A program made the translations under genes and the position numbers. The notes under the pieces are model-generated. The model did no database searches. It worked only from the letters and a program-made list of their open reading frames with translations, and was not told the origin of the DNA. Shown piece by piece: positions 8,702-17,783 of a stretch of 64,000 nucleotides of DNA. This DNA is from Pseudoalteromonas luteoviolacea (GTDB taxonomy: Bacteria > Pseudomonadota > Gammaproteobacteria > Enterobacterales > Alteromonadaceae): the NCBI RefSeq assembly GCF_021654285.1, contig NZ_JAKFZS010000012.1:1-64000 (forward strand), in the 5' to 3' direction. Each line of letters opens with the position of its first letter. Position 1 is the first letter of the stretch.

Positions 8702-10729
8702 ATGTCTTTTAACTTGATGAACATTGGTACTTCTGGCGTCAGAGCAAGTAGTGAGTTATTGCAAACGACCAGTAGAAATATTGCCAATCTAAATACAGTC
8801 GGGTATGTCCGCGAGCGAACAGAGCACTCAACTTTAGTTGGTAATCAGGTAGGGCGAGGTGAAACCGTTCGTCTAATAAATGAGTTTGCGCAAAAGCAAT
8901 TATACAGAGACATCTCCAGCCAGTCTTACTATGAACAGTTTGTGACTGAATCTGCACGTGTAGATACATTATTTGGTGAAGAGTCGAATAACTTAAACAC
9001 CAGTATTAACTCTTTATTTAATAATTTGCAAGAAGCAATGAATTTGCCTTCTTCAACGGTAACACGTTCTCTATTTTTGACCGACGCACAAAATATGATT
9101 GATCAAATGGATCGTCTATCAGGTATCGTTTTTGATCAAAGTAATATTGTTAATGAGCAGCTCGCAATATACTCGCAAGAAGCAAATAACTTAATTCAAA
9201 AAATTAGTGATCTTAACGGCCAAGTCGGCGCGCTTAACGCTAATCCTGATAGCAATAATGCTAATTCTGTACTGAATGAGCGCGACCAATCAATAAAAGA
9301 GCTATCTGAACTCGTTGATATAGAGGTACTTGATGGTTCAAATGGTGAAAAATTAGTTTTTCTTGGTACCGGTCAAGCTGTAGTGATGGAGAATGGCACA
9401 TTTAATTTATTTTCTCTTGATGGGGATCCAGATCCAAATAGAAAAGAGTTAACGCTTGATGTTACACAGGGCAGTGCCATTGCATTAGAAGTCGATCAAA
9501 CAAAGCTTCAAGGTAAAATTGGTGGACTGTTGGCATTTAGAGATGAAATTTTAGTCCCAGCACAAAATCAATTGGGGCAAATTGCACTATCTCTTGCTGA
9601 TGCATTCAACCAACAGAATAGATTAGGCATGGATTTGGATGGTAACTTGGGAGGGGATTTATTTTCGATACCGACCACGTCTGGTTTTCCGCATCGGACG
9701 AACACCAGTGCAACTCAGTTATCCGCAACGCTAGAGCCAGGAAAAGGTGATCAGATCCCTGCAACAGATTTTAGAGTTACGTATAACGCAGGTAATGTAA
9801 CCATTGCGGCAATCGATGCATATGGTAATACCATCGGCACTCCAACAAATGTGGCTTATACGGATCCATTAAATTCGACAACAGCACCAGCTGGAACTGA
9901 ATTATATGGTTTGCAAATTAACTTCACTGATGTAAGCGGTGCTGCTGCGCTACCCAATGACGGAGATATTTTTGATATTAAGCTTAATTCAGCAGCCGCT
10001 GGGACATTGTCGTTAGCAACAGATAGACCAGAAAGCGTCGCCTTAGCTTCACCGATCAGAACTGAATCCTCAGCTGATAATGTAAGTAATGCGACAATTT
10101 CTGTTGGTTCAGTGACCAATACCGATCCTGCTACCAGCAATTTTGCGGCGACAAATCCACCGTCGCTTGCGCAAGGTACGATTACCATACAGAAAACTGG
10201 CAATCCAGATGAATACACTATTACGGATGGTAACGGTACGACAACATTTACAGCTGCGGCACCAAGAGAAAATATTTTGGCGTCCGCTGGTGGTGTGTAT
10301 GCAAATTATGGGTTTGACTTCGATATAGATGGGGAGCCTGCTACTGGTGATACATACACGATTGAATTTAATGAAGGCGGCTTTGATGACAACCGCAATG
10401 GATTGATCCTCAGCCAATTACAGTCAGGACAGTTAGTACGTCAGAATGTGGTTACAACAACCGTGGCGGATAATCATAAGACGTTTAATGAAGCATATGC
10501 GGGCTTGGTCACAGAAATAGGCGTTGTTGCTAACCAAGCAAAAACTAATGGTGCTGCCTATGACGCACTTGCGGCGCAATCAGAAGCGTGGTTTGAATCA
10601 GTTGCTGGTGTAAATTTAGACGAAGAGGCGGCAAATTTACTCCGTTTTCAACAGTCATACACGGCATCTGCACAGATTTTGAGTGCAGCGCGAACTGTTT
10701 TTGATACATTAATTAATGCTGCGAGGTAA
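8702..10729 (+). CDS. flgK: Hook-filament junction protein 1 (FlgK)
   Basis: FlgK (HAP1) joins hook and filament. The 675-aa product has the N-terminal signature NIGTSGVRASSELLQTTSRN, then IANLNTVGYVRERTEH, and a C-terminus LLRFQQSYTASAQILSAART with VFDTLINAAR. The middle (about 320-560) is a long Ala/Thr-rich variable region, so the protein is larger than the roughly 550-aa enterobacterial form. It starts 1 nt after flgJ and precedes flgL by 2 nt, so translation is probably coupled. Confidence 0.95.
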   Translation: MSFNLMNIGTSGVRASSELLQTTSRNIANLNTVGYVRERTEHSTLVGNQVGRGETVRLINEFAQKQLYRDISSQSYYEQFVTESARVDTLFGEESNNLNTSINSLFNNLQEAMNLPSSTVTRSLFLTDAQNMIDQMDRLSGIVFDQSNIVNEQLAIYSQEANNLIQKISDLNGQVGALNANPDSNNANSVLNERDQSIKELSELVDIEVLDGSNGEKLVFLGTGQAVVMENGTFNLFSLDGDPDPNRKELTLDVTQGSAIALEVDQTKLQGKIGGLLAFRDEILVPAQNQLGQIALSLADAFNQQNRLGMDLDGNLGGDLFSIPTTSGFPHRTNTSATQLSATLEPGKGDQIPATDFRVTYNAGNVTIAAIDAYGNTIGTPTNVAYTDPLNSTTAPAGTELYGLQINFTDVSGAAALPNDGDIFDIKLNSAAAGTLSLATDRPESVALASPIRTESSADNVSNATISVGSVTNTDPATSNFAATNPPSLAQGTITIQKTGNPDEYTITDGNGTTTFTAAAPRENILASAGGVYANYGFDFDIDGEPATGDTYTIEFNEGGFDDNRNGLILSQLQSGQLVRQNVVTTTVADNHKTFNEAYAGLVTEIGVVANQAKTNGAAYDALAAQSEAWFESVAGVNLDEEAANLLRFQQSYTASAQILSAARTVFDTLINAAR

Positions 10730-10731
10730 TT

Positions 10732-11976
10732 ATGCGTTTATCTCATAATATGATTTTTAAGAACAACTTGAATTCTATTTTAAATAGTCAGCAAGAAGTC
10801 AATAATTCAATGAAGCAGGTTAATACTCAGAAGCGGGTATTAACGGCATCAGATGATCCTTCAGCAATGGCGAGGTCGCTACTTTATTCAGATAAGATAC
10901 AGACGAATGAGCAATATACGAAAAATTTAACGATGCTAAAAAGTCGTTTAGATACCCAGGAAGGTGTTCTTGAAAATATCAAGGAATCATTAGAGCGTTC
11001 AATTGAGCTGACAGTAAACGCAGGTAACGGTGCATTAACTGCACCAGATAAAGCGTCATTATCTGAAGAGTTAGAAGCCATTCAGACTGCTGTACTAGAA
11101 CTCATGAATGCAAAAACGGAAGATGGTCGCTACTTATTTTCAGGTTATCAGGATAATACGAGAACTTATGACTTCGATAGCAATAATAATCGATATGCAT
11201 ACAGAGGGGACCAAGGCCAACACAAAATAAAGGTGGCAGAAGGAGTAGAAATAAAGTCAAGTGATAATGGCTATGATGTGTTTGAGAGTGTTGAACAGCG
11301 CTTAAATGTTGTGAACAATACAGCAACGCCGACAGGTGGTATTGTAAGTGCGGATGTTTATGTCACTCAACAAGGCCCTTTTGATTTGTTTCACAAATCT
11401 AACTTTAACCCAGATCCAACTGCACCGGCAGGTAGTAACGACTTTCAGTTGGAGCTAAATGGCACGACGGCACCGCCTAGTTATCGTTTGATGCAAGGTG
11501 CAACAGTTTTTGAAAGTGGCACCTATACAGAAAATAATATCAAGGTTGCTGGGATGGAGTTTAGTTTTACTGGCACTGCGGGGGCAGCTGATACGATTAC
11601 GTTTGAGTTAGAAAAGCCTGAAAAAGACAATGTATTAAATACACTTGAGAATCTAATTAATGCTGTGCAAGATCCAACTTTGTCTGATAAAGATTATCGA
11701 CAGGTTTTGGCTGACTCCATGATTGGTTTAGAGAATGCAAAAAACCGAGTATCTCAAGTGCAATCTGGCCTTGGAGGAAGAAAGAATACGGCCACCCGGA
11801 TCACTGACGCTAATATTGACTTAGACATTAATAATAAAATTGCGCGAGCAGATTTGATAGAGTTAGACATGGCGGAAGCGATTACAGAGCTGACTAAGCA
11901 TGAAACGCAATTGCAAGCGTCTCAAGCAACGTATGGGCGCTTATCTAATCTATCTTTACTCGACTATATTCGCTAA
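10732..11976 (+). CDS. flgL: Hook-filament junction protein 3 (FlgL)
   Basis: FlgL (HAP3) sits between FlgK and the first flagellins. The 414-aa product begins MRLSHNMIFKNNLNSIL and has TASDDPSAMARSLLYSDKIQ, the flagellin-like D1 motif. It has a C-terminal flagellin-like helix with MAEAITELTKHETQLQASQA and ends LSLLDYIR. The central insert (about 190-290) makes it longer than the E. coli protein. It ends the flgJKL unit before a terminator. Confidence 0.94.
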   Translation: MRLSHNMIFKNNLNSILNSQQEVNNSMKQVNTQKRVLTASDDPSAMARSLLYSDKIQTNEQYTKNLTMLKSRLDTQEGVLENIKESLERSIELTVNAGNGALTAPDKASLSEELEAIQTAVLELMNAKTEDGRYLFSGYQDNTRTYDFDSNNNRYAYRGDQGQHKIKVAEGVEIKSSDNGYDVFESVEQRLNVVNNTATPTGGIVSADVYVTQQGPFDLFHKSNFNPDPTAPAGSNDFQLELNGTTAPPSYRLMQGATVFESGTYTENNIKVAGMEFSFTGTAGAADTITFELEKPEKDNVLNTLENLINAVQDPTLSDKDYRQVLADSMIGLENAKNRVSQVQSGLGGRKNTATRITDANIDLDINNKIARADLIELDMAEAITELTKHETQLQASQATYGRLSNLSLLDYIR

Positions 11977-11984
11977 TACCTATT

Positions 11985-12011
11985 AGCCGCCAGTTGTTTG
12001 GCGGCTTTTTT
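11985..12011 (+). terminator. Rho-independent terminator after flgL
   Basis: AGCCGCCA (11985-11992) pairs with TGGCGGCT (11999-12006), with a 6-nt loop and a trailing T-run. Confidence 0.85.
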
Positions 12012-12310
12012 AGTTAAACCCACCAAATATTCAATTTTCTACTCTAACTCACTAGTTTTATTTTAAAAATATATAGTAAAAAACTTGTTTCCTCATGCGG
12101 AATGCATTTACCGTTTTCCATAAAAACCACGAAAAAAACAAAATAAGCTCAATATTTTCAATGTCTTGAAAAAAAAATTAAAAAAAGTCTAAAGGAAACT
12201 TTTTGCCGTCCGATAACTTAATTAACCAAGCCGGACAGTTCATTTAGCTCGAAGGCGCAGAGAGTTACAAGTTTGAGAGTAAGTACTCAGTTTACAGTGG
12301 GAGAATTACC
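12012..12310 (+). promoter_or_regulatory. Leader region of the first flagellin gene
   Basis: About 300 nt without a gene. It is A-rich (several runs of A/T around 12115-12185) and then holds the sigma28 promoter at 12190-12216, leaving a roughly 85-nt 5' leader before the ATG at 12311. No other gene or clear sigma54 site is visible here. Confidence 0.6.
12190..12216 (+). promoter_or_regulatory. sigma28 (FliA) promoter of flagellin 1
   Basis: TAAA (12190-12193), 15 nt, then TCCGATAA (12209-12216). This matches the TAAA-N15-GCCGATAA consensus at 11 of 12 positions. Confidence 0.85.
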
Positions 12311-13273
12311 ATGGCACTTTATGTAAATACTAACGTAAGTTCATTGAATGCTCAAAGACAGTTAAATAATTCAGGCAATGCATTAGACGTTTCATTTAAG
12401 CGTTTATCATCAGGCTTCAGAATCAACAGCGCAGCTGATGATGCAGCAGGTCTACAAATTTCAGACCGATTAACTTCACAGATTAACGGTCTTAATCAAG
12501 GTAACCGTAACGCGAACGACGGTATTTCATTGGCGCAAACAGCAGAAGGGGCGATGGACGAAGTAACGTCAATGTTCCAACGTATTCGTACGCTGGCGCA
12601 ACAAGCTTCGAATGGCTCAAATACAGATGAAGACCGTTTAGCTATCCAAGAGGAAATACGCTCGCTTTCATCAGAAGTGAACCGTGTTGCTGCTGACACC
12701 ACATTCGGTGGTCAAAACCTACTTGATGGCTCATATTCTGCAAACTTCCAAGTTGGTGCGGATGCAGTACAAACCATCGGTTTTAGTATGCAAACTGTGG
12801 GTGGCTCTGATAATAGCTTGGTAGCTAACGCTGGTTTTACAATGTCAGGCATTGCGGGTGTTGCTAGTGGTGTAACTGGCGCAAACCTTTCATCAACAGC
12901 CGGTAATATTAGTTCGACAGTGGGTTCATCAGCAGATAACGCGACATTTGCAACCGTATTTACAGCAAGTGGTATTTCAGTGTCATCTCAAGCAAATGCG
13001 CAAGCGGTATTAGCTGGGGTTGATTCATTAATCGCAGTTGTTGATAAAAAACGTGCGGAGCTAGGTGCGGTACAAAACCGATTCCAATCGACTATTCGTA
13101 ACCAGTCAAATATCGCTGAGAACCTTTCAGCTGCGAAATCTCGTATTAAAGATACAGACTTTGCGACTGAAACAGCTAACCTAACTAAAATGCAGATCCT
13201 TCAGCAGGCGTCACAGACAATTTTAAGTCAGGCAAATCAGCGTCCACAAGCAGCATTAAGTCTTCTAGGTTAA
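12311..13273 (+). CDS. Flagellin 1
   Basis: This is a filament subunit of 320 aa. The N-terminal D0/D1 region (about 1-140) starts ALYVNTNVSSLNAQRQL and has LSSGFRINSAADDAAGLQIS. The C-terminal D1/D0 region (about 235-320) has KRAELGAVQNRFQSTIRNQS and ends LSQANQRPQAALSLLG. The central region is short and rich in Ser, Thr, Gly and Ala (about 165-215), with many possible O-glycosylation sites. It is transcribed from a sigma28 promoter, so it is a late gene. It is very close to flagellin 3 and slightly less so to flagellin 2. Confidence 0.96.
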   Translation: MALYVNTNVSSLNAQRQLNNSGNALDVSFKRLSSGFRINSAADDAAGLQISDRLTSQINGLNQGNRNANDGISLAQTAEGAMDEVTSMFQRIRTLAQQASNGSNTDEDRLAIQEEIRSLSSEVNRVAADTTFGGQNLLDGSYSANFQVGADAVQTIGFSMQTVGGSDNSLVANAGFTMSGIAGVASGVTGANLSSTAGNISSTVGSSADNATFATVFTASGISVSSQANAQAVLAGVDSLIAVVDKKRAELGAVQNRFQSTIRNQSNIAENLSAAKSRIKDTDFATETANLTKMQILQQASQTILSQANQRPQAALSLLG

Positions 13274-13285
13274 TCTTAGGTACTT

Positions 13286-13363
13286 GATAAAGCGGAGGAA
13301 AACGGTGTCTGTGCTTGATGGGGTATTAACACAGACACCAGAATTGGATGATAAAGCGGAGGA
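13286..13363 (+). repeat. Direct repeat of a flagellin ribosome-site sequence
   Basis: GATAAAGCGGAGGA occurs at 13286-13299 and again at 13350-13363. Thirteen of its bases (GATAAAGCGGAGG) recur at 14847-14859, where they form the ribosome-binding site of flagellin 3. The two downstream copies flank a perfect hairpin. They may be leftovers of a lost flagellin gene or serve a regulatory purpose. Confidence 0.7.
13304..13339 (+). other. Perfect hairpin between the two repeats
   Basis: GGTGTCTGTG (13304-13313) pairs exactly with CACAGACACC (13330-13339) around a 16-nt loop. No T-run follows, so it is not a classic terminator. It could stabilise or attenuate the flagellin 1 transcript. A weaker 6-bp hairpin (GTTCAT 13381-13386 with ATGAAC 13394-13399) follows. 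Confidence 0.6.
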
Positions 13364-13397
13364 GCTTAAAATCCAAAACAGTTCATGTATTCAATGA
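13305..13397 (+). CDS. Possible 30-residue small protein downstream of flagellin 1
   Basis: A GTG at 13305 sits 6 nt after a strong GGAGG and opens a 30-codon frame ending TGA at 13395-13397. The product contains LTQTPELDDKAEELKIQ and is acidic. Its coding sequence contains the hairpin and the second repeat copy. No family is recognised. The frame may be accidental; the ribosome site is the main argument for it. Confidence 0.25.
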   Translation: MSVLDGVLTQTPELDDKAEELKIQNSSCIQ

Positions 13398-13466
13398 ACA
13401 CATTAATGTTAGCACTTTCCGTGCCAATATTTAGAATAAAATATTGACACTCACTCTCAAACTTTC

Positions 13467-13493
13467 AAAAAAGGAGGCGATGCCTCCTTTTTT
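13467..13493 (+). terminator. Rho-independent terminator of the flagellin 1 transcript
   Basis: AAAAAAGGAGGC (13467-13478) and GCCTCCTTTTTT (13482-13493) form a 12-bp stem with a 3-nt loop ending in a T-run. It lies about 195 nt after the flagellin 1 stop, so the transcript carries a long structured 3' region. Confidence 0.9.
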
Positions 13494-13584
13494 ATTTTTA
13501 AATTCAGTGCATTAAAAGAAACTCCCCTTGTTTTTATTAATCTCACCTTTAAATTAAATAAGCGTCAAATATTAAATTTTATTT

Positions 13585-13601
13585 TTGGCACGTTGCTTGC
13601 T
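13585..13601 (+). promoter_or_regulatory. sigma54 promoter of flagellin 2
   Basis: TTGGCACGTTGCTTGCT is a consensus RpoN site (GG 13587-13588, GC 13599-13600). It is the only sigma54-type promoter among the three tandem flagellins. It lies about 140 nt upstream of the ATG, leaving room for a leader. Confidence 0.92.
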
Positions 13602-13739
13602 TTCTTATATTCAAACTTTAAAAAGTTGTGTTAAGTGGCAGTCCATTGCCCCATCGTTAAAAAACATTTAACGATTTGGATTGCCTCTTAGACGAATAAA
13701 TAGCTCTTCATAAGAGCTTTTGAATAGAGAGAGTGAATC

Positions 13740-14705
13740 ATGGCTTTATTTGTAAATACTAACGTCAGCTCGTTGAACGCACAGAGACAGCTGCAACAAT
13801 CAGGCGTAGAACTTGATACGTCATTTAAGAGACTATCATCTGGTCTACGTATTAATAGTGCTGCTGATGATGCGGCAGGTTTACAGATTTCCGACCGTTT
13901 GCAATCGCAAATACTTGGATTAAACCAAGGCAACCGAAATGCAAACGATGGTATATCTTTGGCTCAAACTGCCGAGGGTGCCATGGATGAAATCACAAGC
14001 ATGTTCCAGCGTATACGTACGCTTTCACAACAGGCTGCAAACGGTTCAAATACTGATGAAGATCGTTTGGCAATACAAGAGGAAATAAGGCAGCTAGCGT
14101 CAGAGGTTAACCGTGTTGCTTCAGATACGACCTTTGGTGGTCAAAACTTGTTAGACGGTAGTTATTCAGCTAATTTCCAAGTGGGTGCTGATGCTGTTCA
14201 GACAATTGGTTTCAGTATGCAATATGTCGGTTCAACAGCTAATTCACTGGCTACCAACGGTGGCTTCACATTATCTGGTGTTGCAGGTGTTGCAAGTGGC
14301 GTTGGTGGTGCATCATTAAGTGCTACAACAGCAACGATTAGTACCGCAATAGGAACAGGGGCTGATCAAAAGACTTTTGCTGCGGTTTATACTGCAAGTG
14401 GTATCAGTGTTTCATCCCAAGCCAATGCTCAGGCTGTTATGGCAGGTATGGATGCATTGATCGCCGTGGTAGATAAAAAGCGAGCAGAGCTGGGTGCGGT
14501 CCAAAACAGATTTCAGTCTACGATTCGAAACCAGTCTAATATTTCCGAGAATTTAGCGGCTGCAAAATCTAGGATCAGAGATGCTGACTTTGCTATGGAA
14601 ACCGCTAAACTTACTAAAAACCAGATCTTACAGCAAGCTAGCCAAACAATTTTAGGTCAAGCAAACCAGCGACCTCAGGCTGCATTAAGTCTTTTACAAG
14701 GTTAA
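13740..14705 (+). CDS. Flagellin 2 (sigma54-controlled)
   Basis: This 321-aa flagellin has the standard N-terminus (ALFVNTNVSSLNAQRQL) and C-terminus (LGQANQRPQAALSLLQG). It differs from the other two in the central region and in codon-level sequence. A sigma54 promoter, as for Vibrio flaA, suggests an earlier class and possibly the essential or first-assembled flagellin (inference from Vibrio). The ribosome site is GAGAGAG before the ATG. Confidence 0.96.
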   Translation: MALFVNTNVSSLNAQRQLQQSGVELDTSFKRLSSGLRINSAADDAAGLQISDRLQSQILGLNQGNRNANDGISLAQTAEGAMDEITSMFQRIRTLSQQAANGSNTDEDRLAIQEEIRQLASEVNRVASDTTFGGQNLLDGSYSANFQVGADAVQTIGFSMQYVGSTANSLATNGGFTLSGVAGVASGVGGASLSATTATISTAIGTGADQKTFAAVYTASGISVSSQANAQAVMAGMDALIAVVDKKRAELGAVQNRFQSTIRNQSNISENLAAAKSRIRDADFAMETAKLTKNQILQQASQTILGQANQRPQAALSLLQG

Positions 14706-14739
14706 TTAATAAATTTTTAAAAATATTTGCAAATTTAGC

Positions 14740-14766
14740 TAAAGCTTTCACTTTATCGGTCGATAG
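14740..14766 (+). promoter_or_regulatory. sigma28 promoter of flagellin 3
   Basis: TAAA (14740-14743), 15 nt, GTCGATAG (14759-14766). It is a good FliA-type match, with two deviations from GCCGATAA, about 100 nt upstream of the ATG at 14865. Confidence 0.75.
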
Positions 14767-14864
14767 CAGAGTTAGAGAACTATAACTCTAGGACTCTAAT
14801 ACTTCGTAATAGCAGGGTAGGGGTATCCCGCTATTGCGAGTTAATCGATAAAGCGGAGGCTATT

Positions 14865-15827
14865 ATGGCTTTGTATGTAAATACCAATGTGAGTTCATTG
14901 AACGCACAAAGACAGTTAAATAACTCGTCGAGCTCTTTGGATACATCTTTCCAAAGACTATCGTCAGGTTTTCGTATTAATAGTGCGAAAGATGACGCGG
15001 CAGGTTTGCAAATCTCGAACCGTTTGACAGGCCAAATTAATGGCTTAAATCAAGGTATTCGAAATGCAAATGACGGTATCTCTTTAGCGCAAACAGCTGA
15101 GGGTGCCTTAGATGAAACAACGCAAATGTTCCAGCGTATTAGAACTCTTGCGCAACAGGCTTCAAACGGCTCAAATACTGATGAAGACAGATTAGCGATC
15201 CAAGAGGAAATTCGCTCACTGTCTGAAGAAGCTAATAGGGTTGCAGCGGATACCACCTTTGGTGGTCAGAACTTACTTGACGGCTCTTATGATGCTAATT
15301 TCCAGGTGGGTGCAGATGCTGTGCAAACCATTGGCTTTAGCATGAAGAATATTGGTGGTACAGCTAATTCAATTGAAGCTAATAGCGGGTTTACCTTATC
15401 GGGTATTGCAGGTGTAGCCAGTGCAGTAACAGGTGCTTCTTTAAGTGCTACAGCTGGTACAATCAGTGACACAGTTGGCTCGTCAGCGGATAACGCGACA
15501 TTTGCTACCGTGTTCACCGCCAGTGGTATCTCTGTATCTTCACAGGCGAATGCGCAGGCAGTACTAGCGGGTATGGACGCTTTGATTGCGGTTGTTGACA
15601 AAAAGCGTGCGGAGCTAGGTGCGGTTCAAAACCGATTCCAATCTACTATCCGTAACCAGTCGAACGTTTCTGAAAACCTATCAGCTGCACAATCGCGAAT
15701 TCGTGACACTGACTTTGCGCAGGAAACGGCGGCATTGACTAAAATGCAGATCCTACAACAAGCAAGTAGTTCAATTTTGAGTCAGGCTAACCAAAGACCT
15801 CAGGTCGCACTCTCTCTACTTGGTTAA
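14865..15827 (+). CDS. Flagellin 3
   Basis: This 320-aa filament protein starts ALYVNTNVSSLNAQRQL and ends LSQANQRPQVALSLLG, with a Ser/Thr-rich middle (about 165-215). It is closest to flagellin 1; a tract near the 3' end is nearly identical at DNA level. The ATG follows GGAGG in the repeated GATAAAGCGGAGG element by 5 nt. The promoter is sigma28-type. Confidence 0.96.
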   Translation: MALYVNTNVSSLNAQRQLNNSSSSLDTSFQRLSSGFRINSAKDDAAGLQISNRLTGQINGLNQGIRNANDGISLAQTAEGALDETTQMFQRIRTLAQQASNGSNTDEDRLAIQEEIRSLSEEANRVAADTTFGGQNLLDGSYDANFQVGADAVQTIGFSMKNIGGTANSIEANSGFTLSGIAGVASAVTGASLSATAGTISDTVGSSADNATFATVFTASGISVSSQANAQAVLAGMDALIAVVDKKRAELGAVQNRFQSTIRNQSNVSENLSAAQSRIRDTDFAQETAALTKMQILQQASSSILSQANQRPQVALSLLG

Positions 15828-15842
15828 TTTGGCGTTACGGTT

Positions 15843-15876
15843 ACGTCAAGTTTGGGACTCATATCAAACTTGACGT
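15843..15876 (+). terminator. Long hairpin between flagellin 3 and flaG
   Basis: ACGTCAAGTTTG (15843-15854) and CAAACTTGACGT (15865-15876) form a perfect 12-bp stem with a 10-nt loop. No T-run follows, so it may be a 3' mRNA stabiliser or partial terminator allowing read-through into flaG. Confidence 0.5.
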
Positions 15877-15912
15877 ATACTGTAATCTAGGCTTGTTGCT
15901 TGGAGGTGTATT

Positions 15913-16323
15913 ATGAAAGATGTTCAATCTGCATTGGGAGTGGGATCGAACAACATGATGCCAACCCCTGACATAGTGAAGCCCGAAGACGGAAATGAAA
16001 TACTACGAGCGGTCGAAGACACAGTTAAGCTTGAGCAATCCCCAGAAAAAAAGGAAGATAAGGGTCCGGTAAAACCGGAATTGTTTGAAGAGGTTAAGGC
16101 TAACCTAGACAGGCTTAACAATGTTTTACCTGTTACTTCCACTAATTTGTCTTTTGAGTTTGATGAAAATGGAGATCCTCCTTTCATTAGAGTGATTGAC
16201 AGAGACAGTGAAGAAGTGATTAGGGAAATACCTTCAGAAGAGTTTCGAGAAGTTGCTAAGGCTTTAGATGAATTTGCCGATAAAGTATCAGGAAAGGGCT
16301 TGTTGTTTGATAGAACAGCTTGA
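15913..16323 (+). CDS. flaG: FlaG family protein
   Basis: FlaG is a small cytoplasmic or exported protein encoded between flagellin and fliD and linked to filament length control. The 136-aa product has a disordered charged N-terminal half and the family core from about 70: NLSFEFDENGDPPFIRVIDR, then SEEVIREIPSEEF and an ending KVSGKGLLFDRTA. The ribosome site is TTGGAGGTG. It precedes fliD by 21 nt. Confidence 0.9.
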   Translation: MKDVQSALGVGSNNMMPTPDIVKPEDGNEILRAVEDTVKLEQSPEKKEDKGPVKPELFEEVKANLDRLNNVLPVTSTNLSFEFDENGDPPFIRVIDRDSEEVIREIPSEEFREVAKALDEFADKVSGKGLLFDRTA

Positions 16324-16344
16324 TTATTAGTTGGAGGTAGCAAA

Positions 16345-17766
16345 ATGCCACTTATTACATCTGCTGGAGTAGGCTCCGGTTTGGATCTTGAAAGTATTAT
16401 TAAAGCGTCGGTAGATGCTGAAAATAGACCCAAGATGCAACAGTTCGCAATTAAAGATGAACGCCTGAGTGTTGAGCTTTCAGCGATTGGCGAAGTAAAG
16501 TCTTCCTTGTCTACCTTAAATGATACCGTCGAAAAATTGGCGGACATTGAGAACTTCAATAAGCGTGTTGCAAATATAACGCAACCCACTAGCGGAGATA
16601 TTATCAGTGTTACGCCAACTTCTGATATTTCGGTAGGTAATTTTGATATCGCGGTACAACAGCTAGCACAAGGCAGTCGAGCTGTTAGTACAGACGGTGC
16701 TTTTGATAATGCTGATTCGGTTGTTAGCGCCTCAGGGGGCACTTTATCATTTGCTGCGGGTTCCAAGTCTTTCGATTTATCCGTGACTGCTGGGATGACG
16801 CTCAATGAGCTCAGAGATGCTATCAATGCGGATGATAATAACTTTGGGTTAACTGCAAACATTGTTAATACGGGCATTACTGGCGTTGGCAGTAAGCTTG
16901 TTCTAACATCAAGTGTAACTGGGTCAAGTAATAATTTAGTTATTACCAGTGATACCGCAGAGATGGATGCACTGGAGACCTATGATGATACTTTGAATCC
17001 GACTGGTGGGATGGTCATTAGTGCGGATGATGAGGCGAAAGACGCTATAATTACTATCGATGGCTTACTTGTTAACAGTGAGACAAATACTTTTAAAGAC
17101 GCCGTTCAAGATATGACCATTACAGCAAAAGCCAAGAGTGTGCAAGATAGTGGTGGTGAGTATGAAACGGCTAGACTTAACATTGACTACGATAGAGAGT
17201 CTGTTAACACACTCATCGATGAACTAATAACAAACTACAACGCGGTCATTGGGCAGATAGGGTTTAGGACTCGAATTGGTGAGCCGCTGAATGGTGACTC
17301 GTCAATGCGAAGTTTAGACGACCAATTGATTAGTGCGTTATCAACGTCGTTAACGGATGCAGGTCCGTTTGAGTCTATATTTGATATCGGTTTAGGTGTG
17401 GATGACGAAGGGTATCTAGAAAAATCGACTCTAGTGCGCAGTTTAAATGAAGCGATGGATTCAAATTTTGATGATATTGGCACAGCGTTTGCAGGAGAGA
17501 ATGGGGTTGCCAAACAACTTGAATCGTTACTTGGTAACTACGTAGACTCAAGTGGAATACTTAAGCAGCGGGAAGATAGCTTAAATGGTCAGATTAAGGA
17601 ACTAGAAGAAGATGTTTTAAACCATGAATATCGGATGGCATCTTTGGAAGATAGACTACGTAAGCAATATGCTGGCTTGGATGTTTTGATTGCGCAGATG
17701 CAGCAAACGCAAAACTATCTAGGAGCCCAGCTTGCCAATCTACCTGGGTTTACTTCTAAGAAATAA
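16345..17766 (+). CDS. fliD: Filament cap protein FliD
   Basis: FliD (HAP2) caps the filament tip and folds exported flagellin. The 473-aa product has the N-terminal SAGVGSGLDLESIIKASVDA, the FliD_N region (to about 110), a central D2/D3-like region, and a C-terminal coiled-coil segment (about 410-460). The length matches polar-flagellum FliD proteins. It is co-directional with flaG and fliS, with close spacing. Confidence 0.93.
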   Translation: MPLITSAGVGSGLDLESIIKASVDAENRPKMQQFAIKDERLSVELSAIGEVKSSLSTLNDTVEKLADIENFNKRVANITQPTSGDIISVTPTSDISVGNFDIAVQQLAQGSRAVSTDGAFDNADSVVSASGGTLSFAAGSKSFDLSVTAGMTLNELRDAINADDNNFGLTANIVNTGITGVGSKLVLTSSVTGSSNNLVITSDTAEMDALETYDDTLNPTGGMVISADDEAKDAIITIDGLLVNSETNTFKDAVQDMTITAKAKSVQDSGGEYETARLNIDYDRESVNTLIDELITNYNAVIGQIGFRTRIGEPLNGDSSMRSLDDQLISALSTSLTDAGPFESIFDIGLGVDDEGYLEKSTLVRSLNEAMDSNFDDIGTAFAGENGVAKQLESLLGNYVDSSGILKQREDSLNGQIKELEEDVLNHEYRMASLEDRLRKQYAGLDVLIAQMQQTQNYLGAQLANLPGFTSKK

Positions 17767-17783
17767 CAAATTAAGGAGCCGTT

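Noticed and set aside
9856..10417. Minus-strand open frames within flgK
   Set aside because: They are shadows of the Ala/Thr-rich variable region of FlgK with no start signals or family resemblance.
15924..16877. Long minus-strand open frame (317 codons) across flaG and fliD
   Set aside because: It is antisense to two well-supported flagellar genes, has low-complexity Ser/Ala/Leu-rich composition and matches no family; it reflects codon bias of the plus-strand genes.
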